Below, in pieces: positions 48,073-63,048 of a stretch of DNA of 64,000 nucleotides. The stretch covers positions 46,545,548 through 46,609,547 of the forward strand of contig CM065700.1 of assembly GCA_017654935.2 (NCBI GenBank). The letters run 5' to 3'. The position numbers were made by a program, and so were the translations under genes. The stretch's first letter is position 1. Every line of letters starts with the position of its first letter. Below the pieces are notes generated by a model. It was not told where the DNA came from and ran no database searches. It saw nothing but the letters and a program-made list of their open reading frames with translations. The DNA is from Phymorhynchus buccinoides. Its lineage: Eukaryota; Mollusca; Gastropoda; Neogastropoda; Raphitomidae.

Positions 48073-50544
48073 CAGAGGGTTTCACTACACTGATGTCCAC
48101 CACAATACACTGATGGCCACCTCACTACACTTATGTCCACAACATCACACTGATGTCCACCACACTACACTGGTGTTCAACACAACAAAACTGAAGTCCA
48201 CTCATGAAAAACTGAAGTCCATCCTTGCAAAACTGAAGTCAATCCATGAAAAACCACATCACACTGATGTCCACCTCACTACACCGATGTCCACCTCTCT
48301 ACACTGTTGTCCATTTCAATACACTGACGTCCACATCACTAAACTGATGTCCACCTCACTACACTGATGTCCACCTCACTACACTGATGTTTACCACATT
48401 ACACTGATATTCACCATACTACACTGATGTCCACCAAACTACACTGATGTTCACTTCACTACACTGATGTCCACTTCACTACACTGATGTCCACTTCACT
48501 ACACTGATGTCCACTTCACTACACTGATGTCCACCTCACTACACTGATGCCAACCTCACTACACTGATGTCCACCAAACTACACTGATGTCCACATAACT
48601 ACACTGATGTCTACTTCACTACACTGATGTCCACCTCACTACACTGATGTCCACCTGACTACACTGATGTCCACTTCACTACACTGATGTCCACCTCACT
48701 ACACTGATGTCCACCACACTACACTGATGTCCACCTCACTACACTGATGTCCACCACACTACACTGATATTCACCATACTACACTGATGTCCACCAAACT
48801 ACACTGATGTTCACTTCACTACACTGATGTCCACTTCACTACACTGATGTCCACTTCACTACACTGATGTCCACTTCACTACACTGATGTCCAACTCACG
48901 ATACTGATGCCAACCTCACTACACTGATGTCTACCAAACTACACTGATGTCCACATAACTACACTGATGTCTACTTCACTACACTAATGTCCACCTGACT
49001 ACACTGACGTCCACCTGACTACACTGATGTCCACTTTACTACACTGATGTCCACCTCACTACACTGATGTCCACCACACTACACTGATGTCCACCTCACT
49101 ACACTGATGTCCACTTCACTACACTGATGTCCACTTCACTACACTGATGTCCACTTCACTACACTGATGTCCACTTCACTACACTGATGTCCACCTCACT
49201 ACACTGATGTCCACCTCACTACACTGATGTCCACCTCACTACACTGATGTCCACCTCACTACACTGATGTCCACCACACTACACTGATGTCCACCTCACT
49301 ACACCGATGTCCACGAAACTACACTGATGTCCACTTCACTACTTTGATGTCCACTTCACTACACTGATGTCCACTTCACTACACTGATGTCCACTTCATT
49401 CACCGATGTCCACTTCACTACACTTATGTCCACTTCACTACACTGATGTCCACCACACTACACTGGTGTCCATCACAAAAAACTGAAGTCCATCCATGAA
49501 AAACTGAACTCCATCCATGAAAACTGATGTCCACCACACTACACTGATGTCCACCTCACTACACTGATGTCCACCACACTACACTGATGTCCACCACACT
49601 ACACTGATGTTCACTACACCACCTCACTACACTGATGTCCACCTCACTACACTGATGTCCACTTCACTACACTGATGTCCACCAAACTACACTGATGTCC
49701 ACTTCACTACACTGATGTCCACCACACTACACTGTTGTCCACCTCTCTACATTGTTGTCCATTTCAATACACTGATGTCCACTTCACTACAATGATGTCC
49801 ACCTCACTACACTGATGTCCACCTCACTACACAGATATTCACCAAACTACACTGATGTCCACTTCACTACACTGATGTCCACCTCACTACACTGATGTCC
49901 ACCTCACTACACTGATGTCCACTTCACTACACTGATGTCCACTTCACTACACTGATGTCCACTTCACTACACTGATGTCCACCTCACTACACTGATGTCC
50001 ACCTCACTTTTCTGATGCCCACTTCACTACACTAAACTGAAGACCATCCATGAAAAACTGAAGTCACAATCTATAAAAGACTGAACTCCATCCGTGAAAA
50101 ACTGAAGTCCATCCATGAAACACTGAAGTCAAAATCCATGAAAAACTGAAGTCCATCCTTGAAACACCGAAATCCATCCATGAAACACTGAAGTCCATCA
50201 ATGAAAAACTGAAGTCCAACCATGAAACACTGAAGTCCATCCGTCAAACACTGAAGTCACCCTACACTGATGTCCACTACACCACACTGATGTTCACCAC
50301 ACTACACTGATGTCCACCAAACAACACTGATTTCCACTTCACTACACTGAAGTTCACCTCAATACACTGATGTCATTTTCACTACACTGATGTCCAGTTC
50401 ACTAAACTGATGTCCACCACACTACACTGATGTCCACATCACTACACTGATGTCCACTTCACTACACTGATGTCCACTTCACTACACCGATGTCCACTTC
50501 ACTACACTGATGTCCACTTCACTACACTGATGTCCACTTTACTA
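48073..50544. repeat. 20-bp satellite array, left part
   Basis: The unit ACTACACTGATGTCCACTTC (third and second last bases varying TTC/CTC/CAC/AAA) is repeated about 120 times. The array first shows a few 21-bp variant units (CTGAAGTCCATCCATGAAAA) at 48190-48255, then 49475-49530 and 50035-50260. It ends at the Tc1 insertion. Confidence 0.97.
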
Positions 50545-52178
50545 AGCTATCCACAAAAAGTTAAGGATCACTTGCAAACTAATTCATAACTTTCCAAATA
50601 AGAAAGCCAATGCGTTGAATTTTGGCCAACATTTAATTCAATGCTTTAGTGATAACGATACACAATTGCCTTCAATTTCGAGCAATCGTTTGGTCTGTAC
50701 ATTTGATCAAAGTGGGTACGTATCGAAATTTAATTTCCCAAAGTCATTGAAATCACAAGACAGGGCATTCTGATGCTCCCAAAAGTTCAGTAATGCGTGT
50801 ATCCGCCATGGCTGTTCTGGCACTCGACGCAGCGAGTCCTCATGGAGTTGACCAGGGTGGTGAAGATCCTCTGTGGAAGCGCCTGCCACTCAGCCTGCAG
50901 CATCTGGTAGAGGTGCTGGGCATCCCTGGGAGGGGGGTGGTTGCTCCTCACTTTGCAATCCAGCTCATCCCAGAGGTTCTCAATCGGGTTGAGATCGGGA
51001 CTGCATGCTGGCCACTCCATTCTGTTGACTCCAGACTGCTGCAGGAAGTCGTTGACCACCCTTGCCCTGTGGGGGCGAGCGTTGTCATCCTGGTAGACAG
51101 CCGGCGGTCCCATCTGCTGCAGTGTAGGCACAGCCAGCGGTCGAAGGATCTCATCCCGGTATCGGAGGCCAGTCAGGTTACCCTGTACATGATACAAGGG
51201 TGTTCTGTGGTGAAGGCTGAAGGCCCCCCAGACCATTACAGAACCTCCACCAAAGGCCACCTTTTCTTGGACAGTGGCGTCAATAAAGCGTTCCCCTGGG
51301 CGCCTCCAGACCCTCAGTCGGCCGTCGTTGTGGTTCAGGGTGAAGCGTGATTCATCACTGAACAGGACCTGGGACCATTGCTGACGTGTCCACCTCACGT
51401 GACGTCTGCAGAAGGCGCGGCGTGCTGCCCTATGGGCTGGAGTTAAGCGTGGCCGTACAGCTGGGCGACGAGAACGGAGATTAAAACCCATGAAGGCGGT
51501 TCCGTATGGTCTGCTGGCTGATGTTGATGTTAGTAGCCACCCTCAGCTGCCTTCGAATGATGCTGGAAGAGGCTGTTCTTGTCTGCAGGGCTTGTCGTTC
51601 AATGAGACGATCTTCACGTGGAGTTGTCTTCTTCGGTCGACCAGATCTGCGTCTTTCATGGACCCTCCCAGTGGCTGTGAAGCGTTGAATCAGTCTGACA
51701 ATGACCGAGATGGACACCTGAAGTCGCCTGGCCACTTCTCGCTTGGGAACACCATCTTGGAACCATGCAACAGCTCGTCCCCTATCCAACTCGCTCAATT
51801 TTCGTCGTGGAGGCATTGTCAAATCAGGCCTAATACTGGTGGTATGTCTTCTTATAAAGCCAAGCAAGAGACAGCATCTCACACATAAACAGCAGTGCTT
51901 GCACGTGCATAATGGTTTTTCCATCTGGCTTGTGCAATGTGTTCATGCAGAACGATCCAAAACAAGGTCCTTTTTCGCAAGTTTCCGCTTTTTCTTTTGC
52001 TGCCAGCTCAGTAATAGAGAATCACGTGCAATGTTTCCCACTAACACAACATCGCCCACTTACAGCTGAACAAGAATTCATAACAATTTGGCTTGACTGA
52101 GAAAAAAATAACAGGAGCGAACGGAGTTTATTGCGCACCTGTTTTCTCATAGTGATCCTTAACTTTTTGTGAGTAGTG
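50545..52178 (-). mobile_element. Tc1-type DNA transposon inserted in the satellite
   Basis: About 1.63 kb, with inverted ends sharing CACAAAAAGTTAAGGATCAC (50552-50571 and, in inverse, 52152-52172). The TA target is duplicated at 50543-50544 and 52179-52180, and satellite units lie on both sides. It carries a single transposase gene on the minus strand, broken by one frameshift. Confidence 0.95.
50787..51816 (-). pseudogene. Tc1 transposase, one frameshift
   Basis: It starts at MPPRRKLSELDRGRAVAWF (51816). The N-terminal half (to about 51482) has the helix-turn-helix pair (VPKREVARRLQVSISVIVRL, RRSGRPKKTT, TASSSIIRRQL). A one-base change in a run of four T near 51481-51486 ends this frame at TAA. 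The second half continues in another frame from 51491 (GFNLRSRRPAVRPRLTPAHR) to the stop at 50787. It carries the catalytic triad: VLFSDESRF, YQDDNARPH and SPDLNPIENLWD. The second Asp and the Glu are 34 residues apart (DD34E), typical of Tc1. The triad is intact, so only the frameshift visibly disables it. Confidence 0.95.
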
Positions 52179-53170
52179 TACTTTGATGTCCACTTCACAA
52201 CACTGATGTCCAATTCACTACACTGATGTCCACTTCACTACACCGATGTCCACTTCACTACACTGATGTCCACCTCACTACACTGATGTCCACCTCACTA
52301 CACTGATGTCCACCTCACTACACTGATGTCCACATCACTACACTGATGTCCACCTCACTACACTGATGTCCACCTCACTACACTGATGTCTACTTCACTA
52401 CACTGATGTCCACCTCACCACACTGATGTCCACAACACTACACTGATGTCCACCTCACTACACTGATGTCCACTTCACTACACGGATGTTCACAACACTA
52501 CACTGATGTCCACCTCACTACACTGATGTTCACTTCACTACACTGATGTCCACTTCACTACACTGATGTCCACTTCACTACACTGATGTCCACCTCACTA
52601 CACTGATGTCCACTTCACTACACTGATGTCCACTTCACTACACTGATGTCCACTTCACTACACTGATGTCCACTTCACAACACTGATGTCCACTTCACTA
52701 CACTGATGTCCACTTCACTACACTGATGTCCACCTCACTACACTGATGTCCACCTCACTACACTGATGTCCACCTCACTACACTGATGTCCACCACACTA
52801 CACTGATGTCCACCTCACTACACTGATGTCCACGACTGATGTCCAACTACACTGATGTCCACTTCACTACACTGATGTCCACTTCACTACACTGATGTCC
52901 ACTTCACTACACTGATGTCCACCTCACTACACTGATGTCCACCTCACTACACTGATGTCCACTTCACTACACTGATGTCCACTTCACTACACTGATGTCC
53001 ACTTCACTACACTGATGTCCAATTCACTACACTGATGTCCACTTCACTACACTGATGTCCACTTCACTACACTGATGTCCACTTCACTACACTGATGTCC
53101 ACTTCATTCACCGATGTCCACTTCACTACACTTATGTCCACTTCACTACACTGATGTCCACTACACTACA

Positions 53171-53375
53171 CTGGTGTCCATCACAAAAAACTGAAGTCCA
53201 CTCATGAAAAACTGAAGTTCATCCATGAAAAACTGAAATCCATCCATTAAACAGTGAAGTCCATCCATGAAACACTGAAGTCCATACATGAAAAACTGAA
53301 GTCCATCCATGAAAACTGAAGTCCATCCATGAAAAACTGAAATCCATCTATGAAGAACTGAAATCATGCTACTCT
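53171..53375. repeat. First complete 21-bp variant block of the satellite
   Basis: CTGGTGTCCATCACAAAAAA then about nine 21-bp units (CTGAAGTCCATCCATGAAAA, with CTGAAATCCATCCATGAAAC and similar variants in fixed order) and back to the 20-bp unit. Blocks of the same order start near 53915, 54418, 54902, 55891, 56453, 57120, 57605, 58387, 58811, 59597, 60030, 60755, 62439 and 63718. Confidence 0.92.
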
Positions 53376-56300
53376 GATGTCCACAACACTATACTGATGT
53401 CCACCACACTACACTGATGTCCATCCATGAAACACTGATGTCCACCACACTACACTGAAGTCCACCACACTACACTGATGTCCACCTCACTACACTGATG
53501 TCCACTTCACTACACTGATGTCCACCTCACTACACTGATGTCCACTTCACTACACTGATGTCCACTTCACTACACTGATGTCCACCTCACTACACTGATG
53601 TCCACCTCACTACACTGATGTCCACGAAACTACACTGATGTCCACTTCACTACTTCGATGTCCACCTCACCACAGTGATGTTCAGCTCACTATAGAGATC
53701 TCCACCTCACTACGCAGATGTCCATCACACTACACTGATGTCCACCTCAATACACCGATGTCCACGAAACTACACTGATGTCCACTTCACTACACTGATG
53801 TCCACTTCACTACACTGATGTCCACTTCACTACACTGATGTCCACTTCACTACACTGATGTCCACTTCACTACACTGATGTCCACTTCACTACACTGATG
53901 TCCACCACACTACACTGGTGTCCACCACAAAAAACTGAAGTCCACTCATGAAAAACTGAAGTCCATCCATGAAAAACTGAAATCCATCCATGAAACATTG
54001 AAGTCCCATCCATGAAACACTGAAGTCAATCCATGAAAAACTGAAATCCATCCATGAAAACTGAAGTCCATCCATGAAAAACTGAAATCCATCCATGAAA
54101 AACTGAAGTCACACTACACTGATATCCACAACACTACACTGATGTCCACCTCACTACACTGATGTGCACTTCACTACACTGATGTCCACTTCACTACACT
54201 GATGTCCACTTCACAACACTGATGTCCACTTCACTTCACCGATGTCCATTTCACTACACTTATGTCCACTTCATTACACTGATGTCCACCTCACTACACT
54301 GATGTCCACTTCACTACACTGATGTCCACTTCATTCACCGATGTCCACTTCACTACACTGATGTTCACTTCACTACACTTATGTCCACTTCACTACACTG
54401 ATGTCCACCACACTACACTGGTGTCCATCACAAAAAACTGAAGTCCACTCATGAAAGACTGAAGTCCATCCATGAAAAACTGAAATCCATCCATGAAACA
54501 TTGAAGTCCCATCCATGAAACACTGAAGTCAATCCATAAAAAACTGAAATCCATCCATGGAAACTGAAGTCCATTCATGAAAAACTGAAATCCATCCATG
54601 AAAAACTGAAGTCACACTACACTGATGTCCACAACACTACACTGATGTCCACCTCACTACACTGATGTCCACTTCACTACACTGATGTCCACCTCACTAC
54701 ACTGATGTCCACTTCACTACACTGATGTCCACTTCACTACACTGATGTCCACTTCACTACACTGATGTCCACTTCACTACACTGATGTCCACTTCACTAC
54801 ACTGATGTCCACTTCACTACACTGATGTCCACTTCACTACACTGATGTCCACTTCACTACACTGATGTCCACTTCACTACACTGATGTCCACCACACTAC
54901 ACTGGTGTCCATCACAAAAAAACTGAAGTCCACTCATCAAAAACTGAAGTCCATCCATGAAAAAATGAAATCCATCCATGAAACATTGAAGTCCCAACCA
55001 TGAAACACTGAAGTCAATCCATGAAAAACTGAAATCCATCCATGGAAACTGAAGTCCATCCATGAAAAACTGAAATCCATCCATGAAAAACTGAAGTCAC
55101 GCTACACTGATGTCCACAACACTACACTGATGTCCACCTCACTACACTGATGTCCACTTCACTACACTGATGTCCACTTCACTACACTGATGTCCACTTC
55201 ACTTCACCGATGTCCACTTCACTACACACTACTACTGATGTCCACCACACTACACTGATGTCCACTTCACTACACTGATGTCCACTTCACTACACTGATG
55301 TCCACTTCACTACACTGATGTCCACTTCACTACACTCATGTCCACTTCACTACACTGATGTCCACTTCACTACACTGATGTCCACTTCACTACACTGATG
55401 TCCACTTCACTACACTGATGTCCACTTCACTACACTGATGTCCACTTCACTACACTGATGTCCACTTCACACTACTACACTGATGTCCACACTACACTCA
55501 CTTCACTACACTGATGTCCACTTCACTACACTGATGTCCACTTCACAACACTGATGTCCACTTCACTACACTGATGTCCACTTCACTACACTGATGTCCA
55601 CTTCACTACACCGATGTCCACTTCACTACACTGATGTCCACTTCACTACACTGATGTCCACCTCACTACACTGATGTCCACTTCACAACACTGATGTCCA
55701 CTTCACAACACTGATGTCCACTTCACTTCACCGATGTCCACTTCACTACACTTATGTCCACTTCACTACACTGATGTCCAATTCACTACACTGATGTCCA
55801 CTTCACTACACTGATGTCCACTTCACAACACTGATGTCCACTTCACTACACTTATGTCCACTTCACTACACTGATGTCCACCACACTACACTGGTGTCCA
55901 TCACAAAAAACTGAAGTCCACTCATGAAAAACTGAAGTCCATCCATGAAAAACTGAAATCCATCCATGAAACATTGAAGTCCCATCCATGAAACACTGAA
56001 GTCAATCCATCAAAAACTGAAATCCATCCATGGAAACTGAAGTCCATTCATGAAAAACTGAAATCCATCCATGAAAAACTGAAGTCACACTACACTGATG
56101 TCCACCTCACTACACTGATGTCCACTTCACTACACTGATGTCCACTTCACTACACTGATGTCCACTTCACTACACTGATGTCCACTTCACAACACTGATG
56201 TCCACTTCACTACACTGATGTCCACTTCACTACACTGATGTCCACTTCACTACACTGATGTCCACTTCACTACACTGATGTCCACTTCACTACACTGATG

Positions 56301-57579
56301 TCCACCTCACTACACTGATGTCCACTTCACTACACTGATGTCCACTTCACTACACTGATGTCCACTTCACTACACTGATGTCCACTTCATTCACCGATGT
56401 CCACTTCACTACACTTATGTCCACTTCACTACACTGATGTCCACCACACTACACTGGTGTCCATCACAAAAAACTGAAGTCCACTCATGAAAAACTGAAG
56501 TCCATCCATGAAAAACTGAAATCCATCCATGAAACATTGAAGTCCCATCCATGAAACACTGAAGTCAATCCATCAAAAACTGAAATCCATCCATGGAAAC
56601 TGAAGTCCATTCATGAAAAACTGAAATCCATCCATGAAAAACTGAAGTCACACTACACTGATGTCCACAACACTACACTGATGTTCACCTCACTACACTG
56701 ATGTGCACTTCACTACACTGATGTTCACCTCACTACACTGATGTCCACTTCACTACACTCATGTCCAATTCACTACACTGATGTCCACAACACTACACTG
56801 ATGTTCACCTCACTACACTGATGTGCACTTCACTACACTGATATCCACCTCACTACACCGATGTCCACTTCACTACACTCATGTCCAATTCACTACACTG
56901 ATGTCCACTTCACAACACTGATGTCCAACTTCACTACACTGATGTCCACTTCACTACACTGATGTCCACTTCACTACACTGATGTCCACCTCACTACACT
57001 GATGTCCACTTCACAACACTGATGTCCACTTCACTACACTGATGTCCACATCACTACACTGATATCCACCTCACACTACACCGATGTCCACTTCACTACG
57101 CTGATGTCCACCACACTACACTGGTATCCATCACAAAAAAATGAAGTCCACTCATCAAAAACTGAAGTCCATCCATGAAAAAATGAAATCCATCCATGAA
57201 ACATTGAAGTCCCAACCATGAAACACTGAAGTCAATCCATGAAAAACTGAAATCCATCCATGGAAACTGAAGTCCATCCATGAAAAACTGAAATCCATCC
57301 ATGAAAAACTGAAGTCACACTACACTGATGTCCACAACACTACACTGATGTCCACCTCACTACACTGATGTCCACTTCACTACACTGATGTCCACCTCAC
57401 TACACCGATGTCCACTTCACTACACTGATGTCCACGTCACTACTTTGATGTGCACTTCACTACACTCATGTTCAATTCACTACACTGATGTCCACTTCAA
57501 AACACTGATGTCCACTTCACTACACTGATGTCCACTTCACTACACTGATGTCCACATCACTACACTGATGTCCACCTCA

Positions 57580-57786
57580 CTACACTGATGTCCACCACAC
57601 TACACTGGTGTCCATCACAAAAAACTGAAGTCCACTCATGAAAAACTGAAGTCCATCCATGAAAAACTGAAATCCATCCATGAAACATTGAAGTCCCATC
57701 CATGAAACACTGAAGTCAATCCATGAAAAACTGAAATCCATCCATGGAAACTGAAGTCCATCCATGAAAAACTGAAATCCATCCAT
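57580..57786 (-). other. Representative satellite-encoded 68-codon open frame (not called a gene)
   Basis: Each 21-bp block is open on the minus strand. It yields a hydrophobic repetitive peptide (MDGFQFFMDGLQF, WMDFSFSW units, ending SVVWWTSV). The copy at 58363-58569 has the same predicted sequence. A 21-bp unit has no frame drift, so an open frame is expected without selection. I treat it as a by-product. Confidence 0.8.
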
Positions 57787-60700
57787 GAAAAACTGAAGTC
57801 AAACTACACTGATATCCACAACACTACACTGATGTCCACAACACTACACTGATGTCCACCACACTACACTGATGTCCACCTCACTACACTGATGTCCACA
57901 CCACTACACTGATGTCCACTTCACTACACTGATGTCCACTTCACTACACTGATGTCCACTTCACTACACTGATGTCCACTTCACTACACTGATGTCCACT
58001 TCACTACACCGATGTCCATTTCACTACACTGATGTTCACTTCACTACACTGATGTCCACCTCACTACACTGATGTCCACTTCACAACACTGATGTCCACT
58101 TCACTACACTGATGTCCACTTCACAACACTGATGTCCACTTCACAACACTGATGTCCACTTCACTTCACCGATGTCCATTTCACTACACTTATGTCCACT
58201 TCACTACACTGATGTCCAATTCACTACACTGATGTCCACTTCACTACACTGATGGCCACTTCACAACACTGATGTCCACTTCACAACACTGATGGCCACT
58301 TCACTACACTGATGTCCACTTCATTCACCGATGTCCACTTCACTACACTTATGTCCACTTCACTACACTGATGTCCACCACACTACACTGGTGTCCATCA
58401 CAAAAAACTGAAGTCCACTCATGAAAAACTGAAGTCCATCCATGAAAAACTGAAATCCATCCATGAAACATTGAAGTCCCATCCATGAAACACTGAAGTC
58501 AATCCATGAAAAACTGAAATCCATCCATGGAAACTGAAGTCCATCCATGAAAAACTGAAATCCATCCATGAAAAACTGAAGTCACACTACACTGATATCC
58601 ACAACACTACACTGATGTCCACCTCACTACACTGATGTCCACTTCACTACACTGATGTCCACTTCACTACACTGATGTCCACTTCACTACACTGATGTCC
58701 ACTTCACTACACTGATGTCCACTTCACTACACTGATGTCCACTTCACTACACTGATGTCCACCTCACTACACCGATGTCCACTTCACTACGCTGATGTCC
58801 ACCACACTACACTGGTGTCCATCACAAAAAAACTGAAGTCCACTCATCAAAAACTGAAGTCCATCCATGAAAAACTGAAATCCATCCATGAAACATTGAA
58901 GTCCCATCCATGAAACACTGAAGTCAATCCATGAAAAACTGAAATCCATCCATGGAAACTGAAGTCCATCCATGAAAAACTGAAATCCATCCATGAAAAA
59001 CTGAAGTCACACTACACTGATATCCACAACACTACACTGATGTCCACAACACTACACTGATGTCCACCTTCACTACACTGATGTCCACTTCACTACACTG
59101 ATGTCCACTTCACTACACTGATGTCCACTTCACTACACTGATGTCCACTTCACTACACTGATGTCCACTTCACTACACTGATGTCCACTTCACTACACTG
59201 ATGTCCACTTCACTTCACCGATGTCCATTTCACTACACTTATGTTCACTTCACTACACTGATGTCCACCTCACTACACTGATGTCCACTTCACAACACTG
59301 GTGTCCACTTCACTACACTGATGTCCACTTCACAACACTGATGTCCACTTCACAACACTGATGTCCACTTCACTACACTGATGTCCACTTCACTACACTG
59401 ATGTCCACTTCACTACACTGATGTCCACCTCACTACACTGATGTCCACTTCACTACACTGACGGCCACTTCACAACACTGATGTCCACTTCACAACACTG
59501 ATGGCCACTTCACTACACTGATGTCCACTTCATTCACCGATGTTCACTTCACTACACTTATGTCCACTTCACTACACTGATGTCCACCACACTACACTGG
59601 TGTCCATCACAAAAAACTGAAGTCCACTCATGAAAAACTGAAGTCCATCCATGAAAAACTGAAATCCATCCATGAAACATTGAAGTCCCATCCATGAAAC
59701 ACTGAAGTCAATCCATGAAAAACTGAAATCCATCCATGAAAAACTGAAATCCATCCATGAAAAACTTCACTACACTGATGTCCACTACACTGAAGTCCAC
59801 ACTACACTGATGTCCACAACACTACACTGATGTTCACTTCACTACACTGATGTCCACTTCACTACACTGATGTCCACTTCACTACACTGATGTCCACTTC
59901 ACAACACTGATGTCCACTTCACTACACTGATGTCCACTTCACTACACTGATGTCCACATCACTACACTGATGTCCACTTCACTACACTGATGTCCACCAC
60001 ACTACACTGATGTCCACCACATCTGATGTCCAAAAAAACTGAAGTCCACTCATCAAAAACTGAAGTCCATCCATGAAAAACTGAAATCCATCCATGAAAC
60101 ATTGAAGTCCCATCCATGAAACACTGAAGTCAATCCATGAAAAACTGAAATCCATCCATGGAAACTGAAGTCCATCCATGAAAAACTGAAATCCATCCAT
60201 GAAAAACTGAAGTCACGCTACACTGATGTCCACTGATGTACACTGATGTCCACCTCACTACACTGATGTCCACTTCACTACACTGATGTCCACTTCACTA
60301 CACTGATGTGCACTTCACTACACTCATGTCCAATTCACTACACTGATGTCCACTTCACAACACTGATGTCCACTTCACTACACTGATGTCCACTTCACTA
60401 CACTGATGTTCACTTCACTCACTACACTGATGTCCACTTCACTACACTGATGTCCACTTCACTACACTGATGTCCACTTCACTACACTGATGTCCACTTC
60501 ACAACACTGATGTCCACTTCACTACACTGATGTCCACTTCACTACACTGATGTCCACTTCACTACACTGATGTCCACTTCACTACACTGATGTCCAATTC
60601 ACTACACTGATGTCACACTTCACACTACACTGATGTCCACTTCACTACACTGATGTCCACTTCACTACACTGATGTCCACTTCACTACACTGATGTCCAC

Positions 60701-62548
60701 CACACTACACTGATGTCCACCACACTACACTGATGTCCACTGATGTCCACACAAAAAACACTGGTGAAGTCCACTCATGAAAAACTGAAGTCCATCCATG
60801 AAAAACTGAAATCCATCCATGAAACATTGAAGTCCATCCATGAAACACTGAAGTCAATCCATAAAAAACTGAAATCCATCCATGGAAACTGAAGTCCATC
60901 CATGAAAAACTGAAATCCATGCATGAAAAACTGAAGACACACTACACTGATGTCCACAACACTACACTGATGTCCACCTCACTACACTGATGTCCACTTC
61001 ACTACACTGATGTCCACCTCACTACACTGATGTCCACTTCACTACACTGATGTCCACCTCACTACACTGATGTCCACCACACTACACTGATGTCCACCAC
61101 ACTACACTGATGTCCACTTCACTACACTGATGTCCACTTCACTACACTGATGTTCACTTCACTACACTGATGTCCACACTTGTCACTACACTGATGTCCA
61201 CTTCACTACACTGATGTCCACTTCACTACACTGATGTCCACTTCACTACACTGACACTGATGTCCACCTCACTACACTGATGTCCACTTCACTACACTGA
61301 TGTCCACTTCACTACACTGACGTCCACTTCACTACACTGATGTCCACTTCACTACACTGATGTCCACTTCACTTCACTGATGTCCACTTCACTACACTGA
61401 TGTCCACTTCACTACACTGATGTCCACTTCACTACACTGATGTCCACTTCACTACACTGATGTCCACTTCACTACACTGATGTCCACTTCACTACACTGA
61501 TGTCCACCTCACTACACTGATGTCCACTTCACTACACTGATGTCCACTTCACAACACTGATGTCCACTTCACTACACTGATGTCCACTTCACTACACTGA
61601 TGTCCACTTCACTACACTGATGTCCACTTCACTACACTGATGTCCACCTCACTACACTGATGTCCACTTCACTACACTGATGTCCACTTCACTACACTGA
61701 TGTCCACTTCACTTCACCGATGTCCATTTCACTACACTTATGTCCACTTCACTACACTGATGTCCACCTCACTACACTGATGTCCACTTCACTACACTGA
61801 TGTCCACTTCACAACACTGATGTCCACCGAAGTCCATTCACTACACTGATGTCCACTTCACTACACTGATGTCCACTTCACATACACTGATGGCCACTTC
61901 ACTACACTGATTCACACTACACTGATGTCCACTTCACTACACTGATGTCCACTTCACTACACTGATGTCCACTTCACTACACTGATGTCCACTTCACTAC
62001 ACTGATGTCCACTTCACTACACTGATGTCCACTTGAAGTCCACTACACTGAAGTCCACCATCACTACACTGATGTCCACTTCACTGAAGTCCACCTTGAT
62101 GAAGTCCACTTCACGACACTGATGTCCACTTCACTACACTGATGTCCACTTCACTACACTGATGTCCACTTCACTACACTGATGTCCACTTCACTACACT
62201 GATGTCCACCTCACTACACTGATGTCCACTTCACTACACTGATGTCCACTTCACTACACTGATGTCCACTTCACTTCACCGATGTCCATTTCACTACACT
62301 TATGTCCACTTCACTACACTGATGTCCAATTCACTACACTGATGTCCACTTCACTACACTGATGTCCACTTCACTACACTGATGTCCACTTCACTACACT
62401 GATGTCCACTTCACTACACTGATGTCCACCACACTACACTGGTGTCCACCACAAAAAACTGAAGTCCACTCATGAAAAACTGAAGTCCATCCATGAAAAA
62501 CTGAAATCCATCCATGAAACATTGAAGTCCCATCCATGAAACACTGAA

Positions 62549-63048
62549 NNNNNNNNNNNNNNNNNNNNNNNNNNNNNNNNNNNNNNNNNNNNNNNNNNNN
62601 NNNNNNNNNNNNNNNNNNNNNNNNNNNNNNNNNNNNNNNNNNNNNNNNNNNNNNNNNNNNNNNNNNNNNNNNNNNNNNNNNNNNNNNNNNNNNNNNNNNN
62701 NNNNNNNNNNNNNNNNNNNNNNNNNNNNNNNNNNNNNNNNNNNNNNNNNNNNNNNNNNNNNNNNNNNNNNNNNNNNNNNNNNNNNNNNNNNNNNNNNNNN
62801 NNNNNNNNNNNNNNNNNNNNNNNNNNNNNNNNNNNNNNNNNNNNNNNNNNNNNNNNNNNNNNNNNNNNNNNNNNNNNNNNNNNNNNNNNNNNNNNNNNNN
62901 NNNNNNNNNNNNNNNNNNNNNNNNNNNNNNNNNNNNNNNNNNNNNNNNNNNNNNNNNNNNNNNNNNNNNNNNNNNNNNNNNNNNNNNNNNNNNNNNNNNN
63001 NNNNNNNNNNNNNNNNNNNNNNNNNNNNNNNNNNNNNNNNNNNNNNNN
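62549..63048. other. Assembly gap of 500 N
   Basis: Exactly 500 unknown bases, most likely a placeholder for unresolved satellite. Both edges lie inside the 21-bp block, so the real missing length is unknown. Confidence 0.98.

Larger units (their letters stand above)
52179..62548. repeat. 20-bp satellite array, main part
   Basis: The same ACTACACTGATGTCCACTTC unit as the left part, now interleaved with recurring blocks of the 21-bp variant from 53171 onward. Point variants (GTGCAC, CAATTC, GGCCAC) recur in the same order in different places, showing larger-scale duplication. Confidence 0.97.

Noticed and set aside
50793..51888. Plus-strand frames across the Tc1 element
   Set aside because: They are shadows of the transposase on the other strand, with no family features.
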